Source of the DNA: Mucilaginibacter sp. CSA2-8R
GTDB taxonomy: Bacteria; Bacteroidota; Bacteroidia; Sphingobacteriales; Sphingobacteriaceae
NCBI RefSeq assembly: GCF_038806765.1
Contig: NZ_CP152389.1
Coordinates: 4,402,001-4,466,000, forward strand
Direction: 5' to 3'
Length of the DNA: 64,000 nt
Below, one piece after another: positions 35,056-43,985 of the stretch (its first letter is position 1; the number at the start of each line of letters is the position of its first letter). The notes under the pieces are model-generated. The model was not told where the DNA came from. It was given only the letters and a program-made list of their open reading frames with translations, and made no database searches. A program made the translations under genes and the position numbers.

Positions 35056-35745
35056 CTATTCGTACGCAAACTTATAGCCTACACCACGCACGGTTTGCAG
35101 GTATTGCGGCGAATCCGGGTTATTTTCAATCTTTTTGCGCAACCTTACAATGTGCATATCTAACGTGCGGGTGTTTACATCGGCATTGTAACCCCATACT
35201 TCCATCATCAATTCCTCGCGGTTAATTACCTTATTTTTATTTTTGAGGAAGTAAAGCAGGATACGATTTTCTAAGATAGTCAGCTCTACTTTCCTGCCCG
35301 ATTTTACCAACAAGTGCGTATTAGGATGGTGCTCCATATCGGCAAACCGATGTACTTCCGATTTATCGCTGTTTAACGAAAACTTTATTTTGCTGTCAAT
35401 CATCGCTACCAGCACATCCATGTTAAATGGTTTAGTAATGTAATCAGAAACACCAAAATTGTAAGCTTCAATCTTATCAATATCCTGTGCTTTGGCTGTC
35501 ATCATAATCACCAGTTTATCAAAACCTTTTTGCCTGATGTTACTGCAAACTTCGGAGCCTTGTTTTCCCGGCAACATCCAGTCCATCAGTACAATGTCGG
35601 GCATGTGGTCTAATATTATTTTTTCGGCATCGTTGCCGTTGGCTGCCTCAAGCACTTTATAGCCTTCGCTTTCCAACCGTTCGGCTACTAAAAAGCGTAA
35701 ATTTTCATCATCCTCAACAAGGGCAATCTTTATTTCTGTATTCAT
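35056..35745 (-). CDS. OmpR-family response regulator
   Basis: A 229-residue transcription factor. The receiver domain shows the acidic pair EDD (11-13), phosphoacceptor Asp55 in LMDWMLPG, Thr83 and Lys105 (TKPF). The C-terminal winged-helix DNA-binding domain (about 135-229) ends in VRGVGYKF. It is the partner of the histidine kinase encoded three bases upstream. The pair resembles RprX/RprY-type systems of Bacteroides; the regulon cannot be read from here. Complete, with all key residues. Confidence 0.93.
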   Translation of the reverse strand: MNTEIKIALVEDDENLRFLVAERLESEGYKVLEAANGNDAEKIILDHMPDIVLMDWMLPGKQGSEVCSNIRQKGFDKLVIMMTAKAQDIDKIEAYNFGVSDYITKPFNMDVLVAMIDSKIKFSLNSDKSEVHRFADMEHHPNTHLLVKSGRKVELTILENRILLYFLKNKNKVINREELMMEVWGYNADVNTRTLDMHIVRLRKKIENNPDSPQYLQTVRGVGYKFAYE

Positions 35746-35748
35746 GAT

Positions 35749-37395
35749 TTAATTTTCATAAGGCAGGGTTACTATAAACTCCGAACCTTCGTTAACTTTA
35801 CTTTTCACCTGCAAGTCTCCGTTCATAAAGTTAACCAGTTCTTTACAAAAAGCCAAACCCAAGCCCACGCTCCCATTTTGATTGTACTGGTTTTCGATAC
35901 GGTAAAACTTCTTAAATACGTTATTGATTTCGCTTTTCGGTATCCCTATACCTTTATCAGTAAACGAAAATATAATGTTCCGCTTTTCCGAATTTATCCG
36001 GATGAACAAATCCTTTTGCCCCGGATTAGAATACTTATAGGCATTCTCAATCAGGTTCTGAAATATACTTCCCAGCAATACCGGGTCGGTATAAAAATTA
36101 TAAATCCCCTCAACGGCATATCCCAACTTAAAATCGGGGTACTTAATACTAAAGGTATTAATATACTTTTGCACAAACTGCTCAATATTAATTTCTTCTT
36201 TGTTTAGTTTAATCGACCGGTTTTCTATTTGGGTAAAAGAGAGCAGTTTATTCATCAACTCGTTGAGCTTATCCGCTTCTTCATCTAATATTTTACCGTA
36301 ATGCTTACGTTGCCGTTCGGTAAGTTCGCCATCGCCGCGCAAGTTAGAACCTGCTATCTTAATTACACTCACCGGTGTTTTAAACTCGTGAGTAAAGTTG
36401 TTGATAAAATCGTACTGAAGTTTAAAAAGTTTCAGGTTAGTGTTCAGGTTACGGTAAATCAGCCAACCTATAAGCACCATAAACACATAAATTAAAAGCA
36501 CGATGCCAGCAATGGGCGTAAAGCGCCGGTTAACTTCGGTATCCAGATGCACTTTCTCCGAATTGAAATAAATTTTATAATCAGCAAATGCTCCCGGAAA
36601 TGCCACTTCGGTACGCAACTCATTATCGTTAGTATTTAACGGATCGTAAACCACCGGCTGTACCGTAACGTGCTGATATAACTCAGGATGGGTGTTAGTT
36701 ATTTTTAAGGCAAATACATCGAGCAAAAAGGTCATCATGTTTTGCTTGTATAAAGCACGGGTACGCCTCCCCTTTTGTAGCTCGCGGTAACTCCTGATTT
36801 CTTCGCGGCGCGGAATATTCAGGTAGCTGATTTTGCTGGGCTGTACATCATAAAAAGTACGGTATATCTCGTCCTGGCTGGGTACGCGGGAGGTATCGGC
36901 CACCACAATATAATAGTTGAGCTTGGCAGCCATTGTTTTAAAATCTTCGTTGGCTACATCAGTAGCCAGCCGGGTGCCCACTATGTTTTTTGCAAAAGAC
37001 TGATACTCGTAAACGGCTTTCATCAAAATATCCATGCCGTTACCAGCATAGTTTTCTGGTTTACTGCCCACGGTAATTTCATTATACCTGATGGATTTTA
37101 CAAAGCCGTAATCATCAAACACCGAACGCGCATAATTGGCGGCCGAAGCCGAGTCAAGAAAACCCTGATAAGACGTTATTTCGGGTATTCGGTTCTGAAA
37201 AAAGTCATTATATGGTTTGATCGCTCTTTCTAACACATCAAGCTTACGTAAGTTAAACTCGTTTTCTACATACCTTGATGTTAGGTTGTAAGCAATAATC
37301 AGGGCAATAAATAACGTAACTGTGATCAGCACCCAAAAGGCAGCGATCAGCGAAAAATTTTTCCGGTAAACGTTCTTATGGGCACCTGCCGTCAT
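35749..37395 (-). CDS. Membrane sensor histidine kinase
   Basis: A 548-residue kinase with transmembrane helices near 15-38 and 295-315 enclosing a periplasmic domain of about 255 residues, which shows no fold I recognise. The H box is FTHEFKTP with His336. The ATPase domain has the N box (NLIENAYKYS), G1 (FTDKGIGIP), F box (FKKFYR) and G2 (GSVGLGLAFCKELV). The S9-peptidase-like lipoprotein gene ends six bases upstream, so that protein, this kinase and the regulator are probably one transcript. Confidence 0.93.
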   Translation of the reverse strand: MTAGAHKNVYRKNFSLIAAFWVLITVTLFIALIIAYNLTSRYVENEFNLRKLDVLERAIKPYNDFFQNRIPEITSYQGFLDSASAANYARSVFDDYGFVKSIRYNEITVGSKPENYAGNGMDILMKAVYEYQSFAKNIVGTRLATDVANEDFKTMAAKLNYYIVVADTSRVPSQDEIYRTFYDVQPSKISYLNIPRREEIRSYRELQKGRRTRALYKQNMMTFLLDVFALKITNTHPELYQHVTVQPVVYDPLNTNDNELRTEVAFPGAFADYKIYFNSEKVHLDTEVNRRFTPIAGIVLLIYVFMVLIGWLIYRNLNTNLKLFKLQYDFINNFTHEFKTPVSVIKIAGSNLRGDGELTERQRKHYGKILDEEADKLNELMNKLLSFTQIENRSIKLNKEEINIEQFVQKYINTFSIKYPDFKLGYAVEGIYNFYTDPVLLGSIFQNLIENAYKYSNPGQKDLFIRINSEKRNIIFSFTDKGIGIPKSEINNVFKKFYRIENQYNQNGSVGLGLAFCKELVNFMNGDLQVKSKVNEGSEFIVTLPYEN

Positions 37396-37401
37396 TACTA
37401 A

Positions 37402-39288
37402 TTAAGGCTTAACTTTTAGATAGTCTCCTAAAAAGCGCTCAATCTGGGCATACATATCCATGCGGTTATGCTCGCTCCGGAAAGAATAGCGCTCGTTAGC
37501 CTTTAAAATATACCGGATAGGCACATTACGCTTTTGTATTTCTCTTACAAATTGGTTAATCTCGCTGATGTTGGCCCGAGGGTCTTTGGCACCCTGGAAC
37601 ATCAAAACCGGCGACTTAATTTTGTCGGTATGAAACACCGGCGAAATGGCCCTGAATAAATTAGCATCGGTTTCGGGATTACCTACCTGCTCATAAGTCA
37701 TCTGTAGCTGCGGCTGACGGTAAGGCGGGATGTCTTTGATGTAGGTAAAAAAGTTAATTAATCCATACTGCACAATAGCACATCTGTATAAGTTAGGATA
37801 AAACGAAACGCCGTATAAAGCTGAAAAGCCACCAAACCTTGCCCCCATAATAGCCACCCTCTTAGGATCAGCAATTTTTTGCCTGGTTAACCAGTTTACC
37901 CCATCTGCAATGTCGCTTTGTATTTTACCGCCAACCTGTTTAAAACCGGCGCTCCAAAATGCTTTACCATAACCTGTAGACCCGCGGTAGTTTACCTGGA
38001 AAACAGCATAACCACGGTTAGCTAAAAACTGCACTTCGGCGCTATAACCCCATACATTGCGGTTACGGGGCCAGTCGTGCGGCATTACTACCAAAGGGTA
38101 ATTTTGCTTTTTGTTGCCTAAAGGCAGCGTAAGATAACCGTTAATCAGCATGCCATCCGCGGCCCGGAATGATACCGGTTTCATGGTACATAATTCCTCA
38201 GGTTTCAAGCTGGCATTTAAACTACTTAAACGCGTTAGCTTACCACCGTTCCGCTCATATAAATAAAAGGTACCAGGGTTACGGTCGGTATAAGTAATAA
38301 TGATATACTTAGATTCGGACGTATCACGGTCTACAAACTTAATTACCCCACCATTAAGTTTAGTTTTTATATCACTATAGACGTTTCGAAATTCTTGGTT
38401 TAAAAAGTACTTGTGCGGCTTATCATCCTCCCAGCCGGCATACTCCAGGCGGTGCCGGTTACGCGAGTAGCCATAATCCATAACATCGGCCTTATCGGTG
38501 CGGTAAACCACTTTTAACTCTTTACCTGTAGTTGCATCAATTTCAACCAGTGCAGATTTGTCGCGGTTAACGTTAGATAGTGCATAAAAAGAGTTACCCT
38601 TGGTAGTTATGGCAATGGGGTCAACCTTGTTCTTAAAATTATTTTTGATGATGGGCTTAAATGGCGACTCATCGCTGGTACGGTACAAAATTGTTTCGTC
38701 AACTCCGTCGGTAGCTTTAGCTAAACGTATTTTGCCGTCGTTATCCGGGTACCATTCAGTGATGTTTCCCGGGTTGGCAATGTATAGCGTTAATTGTCCG
38801 TTGTTCAGGTTCAGCTTATACACGTCAAACGTTGCCGGGTTGCGCTTGTTCATCACAATGGTAATAACGTCCGGCTCCTTGCGGTTACGGTTAAGCAGCC
38901 ACATACGGGTTTTTATTTGCGTAAGCAGCGTACGCATCTGTAAAGTTTTTACATTCAGGGCATACAGGCTAAACTCTTCGTTTTCGGCCACGTCCTGGTT
39001 AAATACCAACTGATTATTGTAGGTCCAGAAATAGTCTTTTATAGGATTATCGGTAAACGAGGTAGCCATACGCTCCTTGCCATCGGCCAGCGACTGGATA
39101 AAGAGATTCTGTTTTTCTTTATAAGGCTTTAAATAGGCCAGGTATTTACCGTCGGGAGAGATTTTGATAAAACTTTTTTCGGGTGTTTTAAAGAAATCAC
39201 TGATGGGTATTTGTTTTTGCTCGTCCTGACATGAAAAAAATAAAGGCAACAGAGCAATCAACAGCAAATACTTAAAACAACGCAACAT
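37402..39288 (-). CDS. S9 peptidase-like lipoprotein lacking catalytic Ser and His
   Basis: A 628-residue envelope protein with a signal peptide ending in FFSC (Cys20), a beta-propeller-like N-terminal part and a prolyl-oligopeptidase-type alpha/beta hydrolase domain. The nucleophile elbow, normally GxSxGG, reads GARFGG with Arg484 in place of Ser. The catalytic His position (usually EGHGF) reads ERYSF with Tyr601. The Asp site (GAKDPRAN) is kept. The protein is therefore probably inactive as a peptidase and may bind peptides. It starts the operon with the kinase and regulator. An upstream ATG at 39315 would add nine residues before the signal peptide. Confidence 0.88.
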   Translation of the reverse strand: MLRCFKYLLLIALLPLFFSCQDEQKQIPISDFFKTPEKSFIKISPDGKYLAYLKPYKEKQNLFIQSLADGKERMATSFTDNPIKDYFWTYNNQLVFNQDVAENEEFSLYALNVKTLQMRTLLTQIKTRMWLLNRNRKEPDVITIVMNKRNPATFDVYKLNLNNGQLTLYIANPGNITEWYPDNDGKIRLAKATDGVDETILYRTSDESPFKPIIKNNFKNKVDPIAITTKGNSFYALSNVNRDKSALVEIDATTGKELKVVYRTDKADVMDYGYSRNRHRLEYAGWEDDKPHKYFLNQEFRNVYSDIKTKLNGGVIKFVDRDTSESKYIIITYTDRNPGTFYLYERNGGKLTRLSSLNASLKPEELCTMKPVSFRAADGMLINGYLTLPLGNKKQNYPLVVMPHDWPRNRNVWGYSAEVQFLANRGYAVFQVNYRGSTGYGKAFWSAGFKQVGGKIQSDIADGVNWLTRQKIADPKRVAIMGARFGGFSALYGVSFYPNLYRCAIVQYGLINFFTYIKDIPPYRQPQLQMTYEQVGNPETDANLFRAISPVFHTDKIKSPVLMFQGAKDPRANISEINQFVREIQKRNVPIRYILKANERYSFRSEHNRMDMYAQIERFLGDYLKVKP

Positions 39289-39430
39289 GGTGTAATCTTC
39301 CAGTTTCTTTTTCAATCAGAACAAATTAGATAAATTTACTTGGGTACTTAACAATGTCACTATAATTTTACCCGTTAAAATAAGTGTAAACTATCGGCTA
39401 ATATCGTGATTTACATCGCCTGCAATTTAT

Positions 39431-39438
39431 TAAATTTG
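39431..39438 (+). promoter_or_regulatory. Candidate -7 element abutting the TPR gene start
   Basis: TAAATTTG matches TAnnTTTG and ends five bases before the ATG at 39444. Transcription should begin at or beside the start codon, giving a leaderless message. A TTTA at 39410-39413 is the nearest -33-like sequence. Confidence 0.4.
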
Positions 39439-39443
39439 AATAC

Positions 39444-41261
39444 ATGAAGTATTTTTTGCTGTTCATCATCACCGTTATTTTACAAACCGGATCTCTGCTT
39501 GCACAAGACGATGATTTGCAGCTGGCCCGCCAATTCGCTCAAAACGGTGAGTTACAAAAAGCTTCGGACATTTACCAGCGCCTATACAAACAAGATAACG
39601 AAACCTACTTTTCGCTATACAGCAGTAACCTGATTGATCTTAAAAAATATGATGAAGCAGAAGGCCTCATCAAAAAAATGATCCGCAAACATCCGGAAGA
39701 AGCTCAATATGCTATTACGCTGGGTAAAGTATATACCGAACAAGGACACCGCGATAAAGCCAACGCTATTTACGAAGACTTACTTAAAAAGCTTCCCGCT
39801 AACCCGGCGGCCATTACCGCTTTAGCCACACAATTTTACCAGTCTGAAAACGCGGATCTTGCTATTAAAATATTGCAGCAAGGGCGCAAGCAGCTAAACA
39901 ATGACCAGTTATTTTCCATCGAACTGCTCAGCCTCTACCGTTATAAAAGGGACAAACCAGGACTGACTGAAGAATACCTTAACTTTTTACCTGGCAACCC
40001 AATTTACATTAACCAGGCACAAAATGTATTGGCTACCTTGTATGATAGTCCGGCTGATTATGATCTGTTGCGTACGGCATTACTAAAACGCTTGCAGAAA
40101 GACCCGCAGCAATTGGTGTACTCCAGCCTGCTCACCTGGCAATACCTGCAGCAAAAGGAGTATGACCAGGCTTTAAACCAGGCACTGGCACTGAGCCGCA
40201 GGCAAACCAACAATAATGGTAATGATATCTTTGAGCTTTGCCAAACCCTAGTAGCTAACGAAGCCTATGATGCCGCCATCAGGGGTTATGAGTACCTGCT
40301 CACTAAAAATGCGCGCGGTGATGAGTTGTATGTGCCTGCTAAAATTGAACTGGTAAATACAAAAAGCCTGAAAGTAACTACCGGTAAGTATACCCAAGCT
40401 GATTTATTAAGTTTAGAGAAGGATTATACTGATTTACTAAACGAGTTTGGCCGCACGGCCAGTACTGCTTTTGCGATGCAAAAGCTGGCCAATTTACAAG
40501 CCTTTAAACTGCACAAACTTAACGAAGCACAAAAACTGCTGGAAGAAGCCGTTAATATCAAAAATCTTCGCCCGCAATTGCTGGCTGGCTGCAAACTGGA
40601 TTTAGGCGACGTTTACTTAATGAATAACCAACCCTGGGAAGCAACACTTACCTACAGCCAGGTTGAAAAAGCCTTCGCGGGCACACCAATAGCGCAGGAT
40701 GCCAATTACCGCAATGCCAAACTATCGTATTACACCGGTGATTTTAAATGGGCTAAAGGCCAGCTTAACGTACTTAAGGCTGCCACCTCGCAGCTTATTG
40801 CTAATGATGCTTTAAACCTGTCTTTGCTCATTGGCGATAATATGGTGGCCGATACGGCAGGCAATGCACTAAAAATATATGCACGTGCAGACTTATGGAT
40901 TTTTAAGGAAGAACCTGCTAAAGCGCTGGTAACACTTGATAGTATTGACCAAAAATATCCAAACAACTCATTGCAGGATGATATCCTGATGGCCAAGGCA
41001 CGAATTTTAATTCAGCAAAAAAACTTCCCTGCCGCCATAATTCCGTTAAAAAAAATCGTTATTGATCATGCTTCTGATTTATGGGCAGATGACGCTGTTT
41101 ATATGTTGGGTACTTTGTACGAAGAGCATTTTAACGACAAAGAAACCGCCAAAACTTATTATCAGAAAATTATTACAGACTATCCCGGCAGCGTGTGGAT
41201 TGGCGATGCACGGAAACATTTCAGAATATTACGCGGTGATAAACCTGATACCTCCTCTTAA
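39444..41261 (+). CDS. Exported tetratricopeptide repeat protein
   Basis: A 605-residue periplasmic protein with a signal peptide ending SLLAQ (about residue 21). TPR-type helix pairs run through most of the chain, for example ELQKASDIYQRLYKQDNETY, KANAIYEDLLKKLPANPAA and TAKTYYQKIITDYPGSVWIG near the C-terminus. TPR arrays act as protein-binding scaffolds; partners are unknown. No lipobox is present. It lies 17 bases before a DUF4286 gene, with rfbC beyond, but these have no obvious common pathway. Confidence 0.87.
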   Translation: MKYFLLFIITVILQTGSLLAQDDDLQLARQFAQNGELQKASDIYQRLYKQDNETYFSLYSSNLIDLKKYDEAEGLIKKMIRKHPEEAQYAITLGKVYTEQGHRDKANAIYEDLLKKLPANPAAITALATQFYQSENADLAIKILQQGRKQLNNDQLFSIELLSLYRYKRDKPGLTEEYLNFLPGNPIYINQAQNVLATLYDSPADYDLLRTALLKRLQKDPQQLVYSSLLTWQYLQQKEYDQALNQALALSRRQTNNNGNDIFELCQTLVANEAYDAAIRGYEYLLTKNARGDELYVPAKIELVNTKSLKVTTGKYTQADLLSLEKDYTDLLNEFGRTASTAFAMQKLANLQAFKLHKLNEAQKLLEEAVNIKNLRPQLLAGCKLDLGDVYLMNNQPWEATLTYSQVEKAFAGTPIAQDANYRNAKLSYYTGDFKWAKGQLNVLKAATSQLIANDALNLSLLIGDNMVADTAGNALKIYARADLWIFKEEPAKALVTLDSIDQKYPNNSLQDDILMAKARILIQQKNFPAAIIPLKKIVIDHASDLWADDAVYMLGTLYEEHFNDKETAKTYYQKIITDYPGSVWIGDARKHFRILRGDKPDTSS

Positions 41262-41265
41262 TTTA

Positions 41266-41273
41266 TATTTTTG
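41266..41273 (+). promoter_or_regulatory. Candidate -7 element abutting the DUF4286 gene start
   Basis: TATTTTTG matches TAnnTTTG, five bases before the ATG at 41279, again predicting a leaderless message. It lies in the 17-base gap after the TPR gene, so read-through from upstream may also serve this gene. Confidence 0.3.
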
Positions 41274-41278
41274 TTGTA

Positions 41279-41581
41279 ATGATTATATACAACGAGACTT
41301 TTGTTATAGAAACAAGCGCTGAGCAGGAATGGTTGCAATGGATGCAACAACAACATATACCTGCTGCCATGGCTACCGGTTGTTTTACAGACTTTAAAAT
41401 ATTAAACGTACTCGACTCCCCTAACGAAGGTGTGACGTACTGTATACAATATTTGACTAATGAATTGCAGCAATACGAGTTGTTTAAAGAGCAACATCTG
41501 CATAGTCTTCACGTAAAACATCACCAGCAGTTTGAAAACCGTTATGTACTTTTCAACAGCTTAATGAAAACTGTCAATTAA
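41279..41581 (+). CDS. DUF4286 family small protein
   Basis: A 100-residue soluble protein, complete for the DUF4286 family: MIIYNETFVIE at the start, EQEWLQWMQQQHIPAAMATG (18-37), GVTYCIQY and a C-terminal FENRYVLFNSLM. The fold is probably a ferredoxin-like alpha/beta unit, with no known activity. It lies between the TPR gene and rfbC, 11 bases from the latter. Family membership is fairly sure; function is unknown. Confidence 0.85.
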   Translation: MIIYNETFVIETSAEQEWLQWMQQQHIPAAMATGCFTDFKILNVLDSPNEGVTYCIQYLTNELQQYELFKEQHLHSLHVKHHQQFENRYVLFNSLMKTVN

Positions 41582-41592
41582 TTATTATCAAA

Positions 41593-42141
41593 ATGAATGT
41601 TACCACTACAGCCATTGAAGGCTTGTTGATTATAGAACCTCGCATTTTTAAAGACGACCGCGGATATTTTTACGAAAGCTACAGCAAACAAAAATTTGAA
41701 GATGCCGGCATCCACGCCGATTTTATTCAGGACAATCAATCATTTTCGCAAAAAGGCATACTAAGAGGTTTACATGGCCAAGCTAACCCTCATGCACAGG
41801 GCAAACTGGTTCGCGTTATACAAGGCCGGGTTTTAGATGTAGCGGTTGATATTCGTAAAAACTCGCCAACTTACGGTCAGCATGTTACTGTAGAATTAAG
41901 CGGTGATAATCATAAACAGTTGTGGATACCAGCCGGCTTTTTACATGGCTTTGCTACGCTTGAGGACGATACTATTTTTACTTATAAGGTAACTAACTAT
42001 TATAACAAAGAATCAGAGATCGGTGTTATCTGGAATGATCCTGCACTGGCTATTGGCTGGGGCATAAATGAAACCGAAGTACAGTTATCCGCAAAAGATG
42101 AACTATTGCCATCGTTTGCAGATTTTAAAAGCCCTTTTTAA
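41593..42141 (+). CDS. rfbC: dTDP-4-dehydrorhamnose 3,5-epimerase
   Basis: Cupin-fold cytoplasmic enzyme of dTDP-L-rhamnose synthesis. The 182-residue protein has DDRGYFYESY near the start, the catalytic base His61 in ILRGLHGQ, KLVRVIQGRVLDVAVDIR and the region of catalytic Tyr131 in FTYKVTNYY. The residue after the catalytic His is Gly where many RmlC proteins have Tyr or Phe. The other rhamnose genes (rfbA, rfbB, rfbD) are not in the window. A terminator follows. Confidence 0.93.
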   Translation: MNVTTTAIEGLLIIEPRIFKDDRGYFYESYSKQKFEDAGIHADFIQDNQSFSQKGILRGLHGQANPHAQGKLVRVIQGRVLDVAVDIRKNSPTYGQHVTVELSGDNHKQLWIPAGFLHGFATLEDDTIFTYKVTNYYNKESEIGVIWNDPALAIGWGINETEVQLSAKDELLPSFADFKSPF

Positions 42142-42160
42142 ATAAGTATAATATTTTAAT

Positions 42161-42218
42161 TTAAGCAGCCAGGCTTCAATAATCGAAATGTATTTTAGAT
42201 CTGGCTGCTTAATTTTTT
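42161..42218 (+). terminator. Terminator after rfbC
   Basis: TTAAGCAGCCAG (42161-42172) pairs exactly with CTGGCTGCTTAA (42201-42212), followed by TTTTTT. The 28-base loop is long but the stem is perfect. Confidence 0.75.
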
Positions 42219-42253
42219 GCAGGTAAGATAATTCTGCATCAACAATTCATCCG

Positions 42254-43018
42254 CTACTCTCCTACCCTTAAATCCTTGGGCATACGGCCGTATAATAAAA
42301 ACTGCGCCCACTTTTCGCTTCCATTAGCTTTGGCTGCTGTAGAGGCCGTATTCCAATCGTACGCGCAGTGAATCATCTCGATGTTGATGTTGTCTCCATC
42401 AACTTTCACCAGTGTATATTTGGCATGCGGTGTCATCGATTCCATGGCAAAACGATGCTTGCCGTTACCCAGATAAGCCGGCAATCCTACACTACCTGGG
42501 TTGAGTATAATTTTATTGTTAGATAAGTATACCAGGCGATTAACATGTGAGTGCCCGCATAAAATAATGCGCTGGCTTACCTGTTCTGTTTTCCGTACCA
42601 GTTCGTCATCGTTATAAATAAATACACCATGTGGAGTCACCTCTTCTAAAAGGTATTCAACATCGCTATCGGGTGTACCGTGGCAAACAAAAAATAAATC
42701 ATCGCAAACAGTAGTAGGCGGTAATTGCTTTAGCCATTCCACACTCTCGGCAGACAAGTCTGCCTTTACCCGTTCCATATTTTCTTTGTCGGACGACTTA
42801 TCCAGGTTTTCCAATATTTCCCGGTCAGTGTTACCGCTGATGCATAACATGGGTACCTGCCTAATCAATTTTGCGGTTTGTTCGGATTCTAATGCGCCAA
42901 ATACATGATCACCTAAATTAATAATCTGGTTAGCCTCGCGCGATGCAATATCTTTCAACACTGCCTGCAAGGCCAGCGAGTTTCCATGTATATCGGAGAT
43001 AATAGCATAAGTTTTCAT
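42254..43018 (-). CDS. YfcE-type metallophosphoesterase
   Basis: A 254-residue soluble calcineurin-like phosphoesterase. The metal motifs are SDIHGN, LGDHVFG, SGNTD (in place of GNHD) and CGHSH, the set seen in YfcE/MJ0936-like phosphodiesterases. A longer frame begins at 43078, but it would start within the preceding terminator; the ATG at 43016-43018 opens on the conserved MKTYAIISDIHGN. Substrate unknown. It stands alone, downstream of the terminator that ends the OmpA-type gene. Confidence 0.87.
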   Translation of the reverse strand: MKTYAIISDIHGNSLALQAVLKDIASREANQIINLGDHVFGALESEQTAKLIRQVPMLCISGNTDREILENLDKSSDKENMERVKADLSAESVEWLKQLPPTTVCDDLFFVCHGTPDSDVEYLLEEVTPHGVFIYNDDELVRKTEQVSQRIILCGHSHVNRLVYLSNNKIILNPGSVGLPAYLGNGKHRFAMESMTPHAKYTLVKVDGDNINIEMIHCAYDWNTASTAAKANGSEKWAQFLLYGRMPKDLRVGE

Positions 43019-43073
43019 AGGTAGCAAATTGCTTTTAAATAACATCACTGTTCCGATTTTGTAATTACCCTTA

Positions 43074-43126
43074 AACAAAAACAGGATTAGTATAGCTCTA
43101 AAGCTATGACTAATCCTGTTTTTGTT
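43074..43126 (-). terminator. Terminator after the OmpA-type lipoprotein gene
   Basis: AACAAAAACAGGATTAGT at 43074 pairs with ACTAATCCTGTTTTTGTT ending at 43126; the stem continues through AGCT with one bulged base. Leftwards the stem runs into T-rich sequence, 18 bases after the stop codon. Confidence 0.82.
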
Positions 43127-43144
43127 ACTGCAGCAAGCGTTACC

Positions 43145-43966
43145 TTATTTTGCTGCCGGGGGGTTAATCAGGTTATAAAGTTCGTCTAACTTTGGAGTAA
43201 GTACAATTTCAATACGGCGATTTTTAGAACGAGCTTCGGGCGTATTAGCCGGATCAATGGGTTGAAATTCTCCTTTACCAGTTGCCGTAATACGTTGCGG
43301 ATCGATCTTTTCTACTTCGGTTAAATAGCGGCTTACCGAAGTAGCACGAAGTACGCTCAAATCCCAATTATCTTTAATCTGCCCCAAGTTTACCACACGT
43401 TGATTATCGGTATGGCCTTCAATAGCTAAGTTAATATCGGTTTCTTTGTTGAGCACGCCAGCCAGCTGTTTTAAAGCCTGCTTACCTTTGTCGTCAATCA
43501 CAATACTTCCTGACGGGAAAAGCAACTTATCAGTCAAGGATACATAAACTTTACCGTTTTTAATATCAACCGAAAGTCCGCTTTGCTGGAAACCGAGCAA
43601 AGCTTGTTGAAGCTTATTTTTTAAAGCATTAGTGGCTTCATCGCGTTTACGCAAAATATCTTCTACTTCGCGTAGGCGGGCTTCGCGTTTCTGCAAATCT
43701 CCGGATAGCTTACTTAGTTGTGTAGAGTTAGTATTATAACTGGTGTTAAGCGCATTATAATTTTTTTGCAAACCGGCCATCTCGCGGTGCAGGCGGGCAG
43801 TGTCTCCTTGTAAACGGGCCAGCTCTGCTTCTAAACTGTTGGTACGGTTTTGTAGCGAGTCGCGCCCGGCAATTAAAGCATTATAAGCTTTGGGCGACAT
43901 TACCTTACACGAGTGCATGGTTGCGGCACCCAGCAAAAGCGCGGGTAGGTAGTATTTAATTTTCAT
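43145..43966 (-). CDS. OmpA-family peptidoglycan-binding lipoprotein
   Basis: A 273-residue envelope protein. The signal peptide ends MHSC (Cys20), an unusual lipobox with Met at -3. A coiled-coil segment (about 30-125, rich in Leu, Arg, Glu, Asn) leads to an OmpA C-terminal domain (about 150-265) with FPSGSIVIDDKGKQAL, EGHTDN and SKNRRIEIVL. It should bind peptidoglycan and link it to a membrane through the coiled coil. It follows the DUF2461 gene by 19 bases, so the two are probably co-transcribed. Confidence 0.88.
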   Translation of the reverse strand: MKIKYYLPALLLGAATMHSCKVMSPKAYNALIAGRDSLQNRTNSLEAELARLQGDTARLHREMAGLQKNYNALNTSYNTNSTQLSKLSGDLQKREARLREVEDILRKRDEATNALKNKLQQALLGFQQSGLSVDIKNGKVYVSLTDKLLFPSGSIVIDDKGKQALKQLAGVLNKETDINLAIEGHTDNQRVVNLGQIKDNWDLSVLRATSVSRYLTEVEKIDPQRITATGKGEFQPIDPANTPEARSKNRRIEIVLTPKLDELYNLINPPAAK

Positions 43967-43985
43967 GTTTATCGATCTAAGTTGA

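Noticed and set aside
38600..39013. Rightward open frame of 137 codons inside the S9-like gene
   Set aside because: Antisense shadow with no start context.
37402..39288. Idea that the loss of Ser and His in the S9-like protein is a read error
   Set aside because: Each change could be a single base (AGG for AGC or AGT, TAT for CAT), but two independent errors at exactly the two catalytic sites in an otherwise intact frame are unlikely.
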